Part shown: piece after piece, positions 4,967-7,231 of the stretch
Layout of the letters: the number at the start of each line of letters is the position of its first letter
Position numbering within the stretch: position 1 is the stretch's first letter
Origin: Candidatus Pacearchaeota archaeon
Lineage (GTDB): Archaea; Nanobdellota; Nanobdellia; Pacearchaeales; GW2011-AR1
Direction of reading: 5' to 3'
Assembly (NCBI GenBank): GCA_014728565.1
Contig: WJLK01000037.1
Span: forward strand, 1-7,231
Length of the DNA stretch: 7,231 nucleotides
The notes under the pieces: generated by a model
The model's input: the letters and a program-made list of their open reading frames with translations, nothing else
Told to the model about the DNA's origin: nothing
The model's database searches: none
Program-made: the position numbers and the translations under genes

Positions 4967-5245
4967 ATGTCGCAAGAAACTCGAGAGAAAAAACAGATTC
5001 ACTGGCCAACTTTAAACACTGTAATAATGGTAGAAGACACTATAAAAAATTCAGATGAAAGTGTGCTTTCAGTAGCTGAGCTTAAAAGAAATCTTCCAAG
5101 ACAAGTAAATCATAATACTTTAATGGTTATTCTTAAATATCTTGAAGAAAGTAACAAAATTGCTGTAACTCTTGATGGGATAACATGGATTCATAATCCT
5201 AACCCAAATCTAAAAAAAGCAATTTCAGAAGGTCTTGAACTATAA
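4967..5245 (+). CDS. Small winged-helix-like protein, putative antitoxin/regulator (92 aa)
   Basis: A small DNA-binding-like protein is encoded immediately ahead of a RelE/ParE-like gene. Residues 18-76 look like a winged helix: helix 1 TVIMVEDTIKNS, helix 2 SVAELKRNLP (35-44), helix 3 NHNTLMVILKYLEESNK (48-64) as recognition and linker helix, then a beta hairpin IAVTLDGITWIHN forming the wing. A polar N-terminal tail (MSQETREKKQ) and a short C-terminal helix (LKKAISEGLEL) flank it. The C-terminal tail could contact the partner protein, as antitoxins often do. The stop codon TAA shares its last A with the ATG of the next gene, implying translational coupling and a matched pair. By position it may be an antitoxin that autoregulates the operon from the 54-bp divergent promoter region; this is inference. 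It could also be a plain regulator. Confidence 0.7.
   Translation: MSQETREKKQIHWPTLNTVIMVEDTIKNSDESVLSVAELKRNLPRQVNHNTLMVILKYLEESNKIAVTLDGITWIHNPNPNLKKAISEGLEL
5229..5233 (+). promoter_or_regulatory. Shine-Dalgarno-like AAGGT for the internal operon gene
   Basis: AAGGT lies 11 nt before the ATG at 5245, inside the end of the upstream gene. Its AGGT core matches the archaeal anti-SD complement GGAGGUGAU. Other genes here lack such a motif and appear leaderless, so its presence before the only internal gene of a clear operon is meaningful, although the match is short. Confidence 0.35.
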
Positions 5246-5595
5246 TGAAACAAGTTAAAGTAATTTTGTCCCCCGAAGCAAAAGAAGTTTTTGAATATCT
5301 TAACAAAGAATCAAATAATTCAAAAATAGAAAGATCCATTCTTAATGCAATCAAACAGAAATCCGATCTAATTAAAGCAAATCCCCATTATGGAAAGCCT
5401 GTAAGAAAATCTTTAATCCCAAAAGAGTATGTTGAAAAATATGGAGTTACTAATCTTTTTAGAGTTGAACTTCCAAATTTTTGGAGAATGCTTTACACTT
5501 TAACAGATGGTGAAACAACTATTGAAATAATTTCTTTTGTATTAGATATAATAGATCATAAAGAGTATAATAAAAAATTTGGATATAAGAGTTAA
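5245..5595 (+). CDS. RelE/ParE-superfamily-like protein, putative toxin (116 aa)
   Basis: This is probably a type II toxin-like fold protein of the RelE/ParE superfamily, members of which cleave ribosome-bound mRNA or poison gyrase. The N-terminus VKVILSPEAKEVFEYLN matches the first strand and helix of RelE-fold proteins. A second helix runs about 25-45, followed by NPHYGKPV (46-53), a frequent RelE/ParE-like turn, and then the beta-sheet core LFRVELPNFWRMLYTL (71-86) and TIEIISFVLDIIDHKEYNKKFGY (93-114). The conserved-looking basic and aromatic residues R73, R81, Y84, H105 and Y108 lie where the superfamily places its active-site or RNA-contact residues, though I cannot map catalysis. Length is typical (90-120 aa). 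It overlaps the upstream winged-helix-like gene by one base. A toxin role is inferred from fold pattern and operon layout; a non-toxic RelE-fold protein is possible. Confidence 0.72.
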   Translation: MKQVKVILSPEAKEVFEYLNKESNNSKIERSILNAIKQKSDLIKANPHYGKPVRKSLIPKEYVEKYGVTNLFRVELPNFWRMLYTLTDGETTIEIISFVLDIIDHKEYNKKFGYKS

Positions 5596-5701
5596 TTGTA
5601 TTAGTTCTATTTGTAATTTATGCGAATAACTTTTTCTGATGTAACTATAATAAAATCTTAAAGACTTTAATCATTCTCTCAATAAAAATAAATAGTCTAA
5701 T
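5596..5701. other. Convergent spacer, no gene seen
   Basis: These 106 bp lie between the end of the RelE-like gene and the end of the SDR gene. They are AT-rich with short T-tracts on the plus strand (for example actttttct near 5630) and A-rich runs that give T-tracts on the minus strand (aataaaaataaa near 5680-5692). This fits termination from both sides. No hairpin, RNA gene or open frame was convincing. Confidence 0.35.
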
Positions 5702-6418
5702 CTAATAAGGACGATGCAGTGCAACAACATCAATCTCTCCTATAACTGCATTAGCATTGACAGTCAGTACATTTCTGATAGCAACTGCAATATCCTCTGT
5801 TTTAAGAGATTTATTGAAATTAGGATGATAATCTTTTTTATCAAATAAATGTGTTTTTGTTGTATCTGGACAGACTATACTTACTTTTACATTATACTTT
5901 CTAACTTCATCAAAAATTGACTGAGATAAACCTCTTATTCCAAATTTTGAAGAACAGTAGGCAGAGGAATCAGAAGAACCTCTTTTTCCATAAACAGAAG
6001 ATATATTCACAATATAACCATCCTTTCTTTTTATCATATGAGGAAGAGCATATCTGCAACATAAAAAAGTTCCAAATAAATTAACATCAATTACTCTCTT
6101 CCATTTTTTAGGATCAATTTTATAGGATTTTCCTTTTTCCAGTATTCCAGCATCATTGATAAGAGCATCAATTTTCCTATACTTTTTTATTATCTCCTGA
6201 ATGGATTTTTTTACCTGCTTTTCATCAGATATATCACATTCAACAGCAAAACAATTCCTTCCTATTGAATCAATCTCTTTTTTTAAGTCTTTTAGCTCTT
6301 TTTTTGATTTATCAATTATAATAAGATTTGTATCATCATAAGCTAATAGCAATGCTACAGCTCTTCCAATTCCACTTGCTGCACCAGTTATAACAATATT
6401 ACTGTCTTTAAGATTCAT
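5702..6418 (-). CDS. Classical short-chain dehydrogenase/reductase (SDR), 238 aa
   Basis: This is an NAD(P)-dependent oxidoreductase of the classical SDR superfamily, acting on an unidentified alcohol or carbonyl substrate in the cytosol. The Rossmann motif TGAASGIG is at 11-18. D36 at the end of strand 2 (LIIIDKS) favours NAD(H) over NADP(H). CDISD (61-65) supplies the adenine-binding Asp. The usual NNAG appears as NDAG (88-91). N113 in VNLFGTF, S141 in NISSVYG, Y154 and K158 in YCSSK complete the catalytic tetrad. After strand 6 the usual PG motif is CPDTTKT (183-189). Length is typical (about 240-250 aa). The C-terminus GEIDVVALHRPY probably belongs to the dimer or tetramer interface. The substrate cannot be named; oxoacyl-ACP-reductase-like and sugar or polyol dehydrogenase roles are both possible. 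It is divergent from the ureohydrolase gene with 84 bp between, and a TATA-like box lies at leaderless spacing. Confidence 0.9.
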   Translation of the reverse strand: MNLKDSNIVITGAASGIGRAVALLLAYDDTNLIIIDKSKKELKDLKKEIDSIGRNCFAVECDISDEKQVKKSIQEIIKKYRKIDALINDAGILEKGKSYKIDPKKWKRVIDVNLFGTFLCCRYALPHMIKRKDGYIVNISSVYGKRGSSDSSAYCSSKFGIRGLSQSIFDEVRKYNVKVSIVCPDTTKTHLFDKKDYHPNFNKSLKTEDIAVAIRNVLTVNANAVIGEIDVVALHRPY

Positions 6419-6437
6419 AATATAAATTTGTAAATAA

Positions 6438-6449
6438 ACTATATAAAAC
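6438..6449 (-). promoter_or_regulatory. TATA-like promoter element for the SDR gene
   Basis: The minus strand reads GTTTTATATAGT, centred about 26 nt before the SDR ATG at 6418, the spacing expected of a leaderless transcript. It sits in the 84-bp gap shared with the divergent ureohydrolase gene. Confidence 0.5.
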
Positions 6450-6473
6450 TTCTTGTTAATTTTCTCAGAAAGA

Positions 6474-6484
6474 TTTTTAATATT
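6474..6484 (+). promoter_or_regulatory. TATA-like promoter element for the ureohydrolase gene
   Basis: TTTTTAATATT is centred about 24 nt upstream of the ATG at 6503, giving an essentially leaderless mRNA. No Shine-Dalgarno motif is present between it and the start. Confidence 0.45.
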
Positions 6485-6502
6485 CCCTATTTACAGATAA
6501 TC

Positions 6503-7228
6503 ATGATAATCCAGATTCCAGGAGTAAATGGACTAGGAAAGACAAATGGATGTGAAAAAGCACCTGAATTTATCTGCGATTACTTTAATCTTAAATCAGA
6601 AAAATTATCTCTGAACAATCAAAATCTAGACGAGATGCAATCAGATATCTATCAAAAAATTATTAAACTTTTAGCTTACAAAAAAGAAAAAATAATCCTC
6701 ATAGGAGGAGACCACTCAATAAGTTATTCTATAGGAAGAGCATTTTTAGAAAAAAACAAAAATTCTGCAATAGTTGTTTTTGATGCTCATCCTGATTTAA
6801 TGCCTCCTGTAAAAAATCCCACTCATGAAGAGTGGTTAAGAGCTTTAATTGAGGAAAAAAACTTTACTGACATATTATTAGTAGGAATAAGAAAAAATTC
6901 TTATAACATAGACAAAAGAGAGATAGATTATGCAAATAAAAAAAATATAAAAATAATTTATTCTGATGAATTTTTTGGTAGAAAACAGGAAATACTTGAT
7001 TTTTGCAAAAATAAGGAAGTTTACATATCTTTTGACATAGATATTTTTGACAGTTCTTTAGTTGATTCAACAGCTTACCCTGAACAATCTGGATTAAATC
7101 TTAATTTAATTGATTTAATTAAAAAAATAGATATGAGAATTATGGATCTCGTTGAGATAAATCCAGAAAAAGGAAACATTAAAAAAACCATGGAAATTGT
7201 TAAGAAAATATTAAAATGCAGCCAGTAA
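6503..7228 (+). CDS. Ureohydrolase (arginase/agmatinase family), 241 aa
   Basis: This is a binuclear manganese hydrolase that releases urea, or a related product, from a guanidino compound. In archaea the common role is agmatinase, giving putrescine for polyamine synthesis, but arginase or another guanidino substrate is possible. The metal ligands all appear present: H71 in IGGDHS (67-72), D94, H96 and D98 in DAHPD, and D178 and D180 in SFDIDIFDSS. EINPEKG (218-224) corresponds to the usual E-x-NP region near the active site. At 241 aa it is shorter than typical agmatinases or arginases (about 290-320 aa). The N-terminal segment before GGDHS is compact, and the loop after DAHPD carries PTHEEWLRALIEE rather than the THG-type loop of many agmatinases, so substrate specificity cannot be assumed. 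It is divergent from the SDR gene with 84 bp between. A possible downstream gene starts within its last codons. Confidence 0.88.
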   Translation: MIIQIPGVNGLGKTNGCEKAPEFICDYFNLKSEKLSLNNQNLDEMQSDIYQKIIKLLAYKKEKIILIGGDHSISYSIGRAFLEKNKNSAIVVFDAHPDLMPPVKNPTHEEWLRALIEEKNFTDILLVGIRKNSYNIDKREIDYANKKNIKIIYSDEFFGRKQEILDFCKNKEVYISFDIDIFDSSLVDSTAYPEQSGLNLNLIDLIKKIDMRIMDLVEINPEKGNIKKTMEIVKKILKCSQ

Positions 7229-7231
7229 AAC
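7216..7231 (+). CDS. Possible start of a further gene (partial, MQPVK...)
   Basis: An ATG at 7216 lies within the last codons of the ureohydrolase gene, in another frame, and stays open as MQPVK to the window edge. A 13-base overlap of this type is common in compact archaeal operons, but five codons are not enough to establish a gene. Confidence 0.2.

Noticed and set aside
6864..7070. Minus-strand open frame of 68 codons
   Set aside because: It is antisense to the metal-binding core of the ureohydrolase and is Phe/Leu/Cys-rich low-complexity sequence, an expected shadow.

Overview
The window looks like a chromosomal segment of a low-GC archaeon, most like a small-genome DPANN-type lineage such as Woesearchaeota or Pacearchaeota. 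The lineage is an inference from gene content; no 16S gene is present. The archaeal signs are two TrmB-family regulators, a Cbf5-type (PUA-bearing) pseudouridine synthase, a XerA-like recombinase, and TATA-like boxes whose centres mostly lie about 24-34 nt upstream of the ATG with no Shine-Dalgarno motif. That spacing suggests leaderless or nearly leaderless mRNAs. Proteins are K/I/N-rich and intergenic spacers are short.

Layout from left to right. (1) Positions 56-1633 hold two TrmB-family regulators facing each other tail to tail. (2) A 131-bp divergent control region (1634-1764) contains a GC-rich perfect palindrome between opposing promoters. (3) An unrecognised Arg-rich 161-aa protein (1765-2250) meets the end of a UppP/BacA-type undecaprenyl-diphosphatase (2257-3009, minus) after 6 bp. 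(4) A second unrecognised Arg/Pro-rich small protein lies at 3068-3343 (minus). (5) A spacer of about 190 bp contains an unusual GC-rich island, a small hairpin with a T-tract, and a 30-codon stop-to-stop reading frame that could be a gene relic. (6) Cbf5 (3533-4378) lies downstream of a Xer recombinase reduced to its catalytic domain (4403-4912), both on the minus strand. (7) Divergent from Xer is a tightly coupled pair: a small winged-helix-like protein and a RelE/ParE-like protein (4967-5595). This resembles a toxin-antitoxin module. (8) A classical SDR oxidoreductase (5702-6418, minus) and a ureohydrolase (arginase/agmatinase family, 6503-7228, plus) are divergently transcribed from an 84-bp gap. 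A further gene may begin at 7216 and run off the window.

Most genes appear to be single transcription units, so few shared pathways can be read from the order. The housekeeping or metabolic functions are RNA pseudouridylation (Cbf5), polyprenyl-phosphate lipid carrier recycling (UppP), guanidino-compound hydrolysis (ureohydrolase) and redox metabolism (SDR). The accessory elements are the regulator pair, the Xer plus toxin-antitoxin-like cluster, and the two orphan Arg-rich proteins. The items most worth testing are the winged-helix/RelE-like pair, the palindrome at 1677-1690, and the GC island at 3401-3463. I saw no tRNA, rRNA, CRISPR array or insertion sequence.
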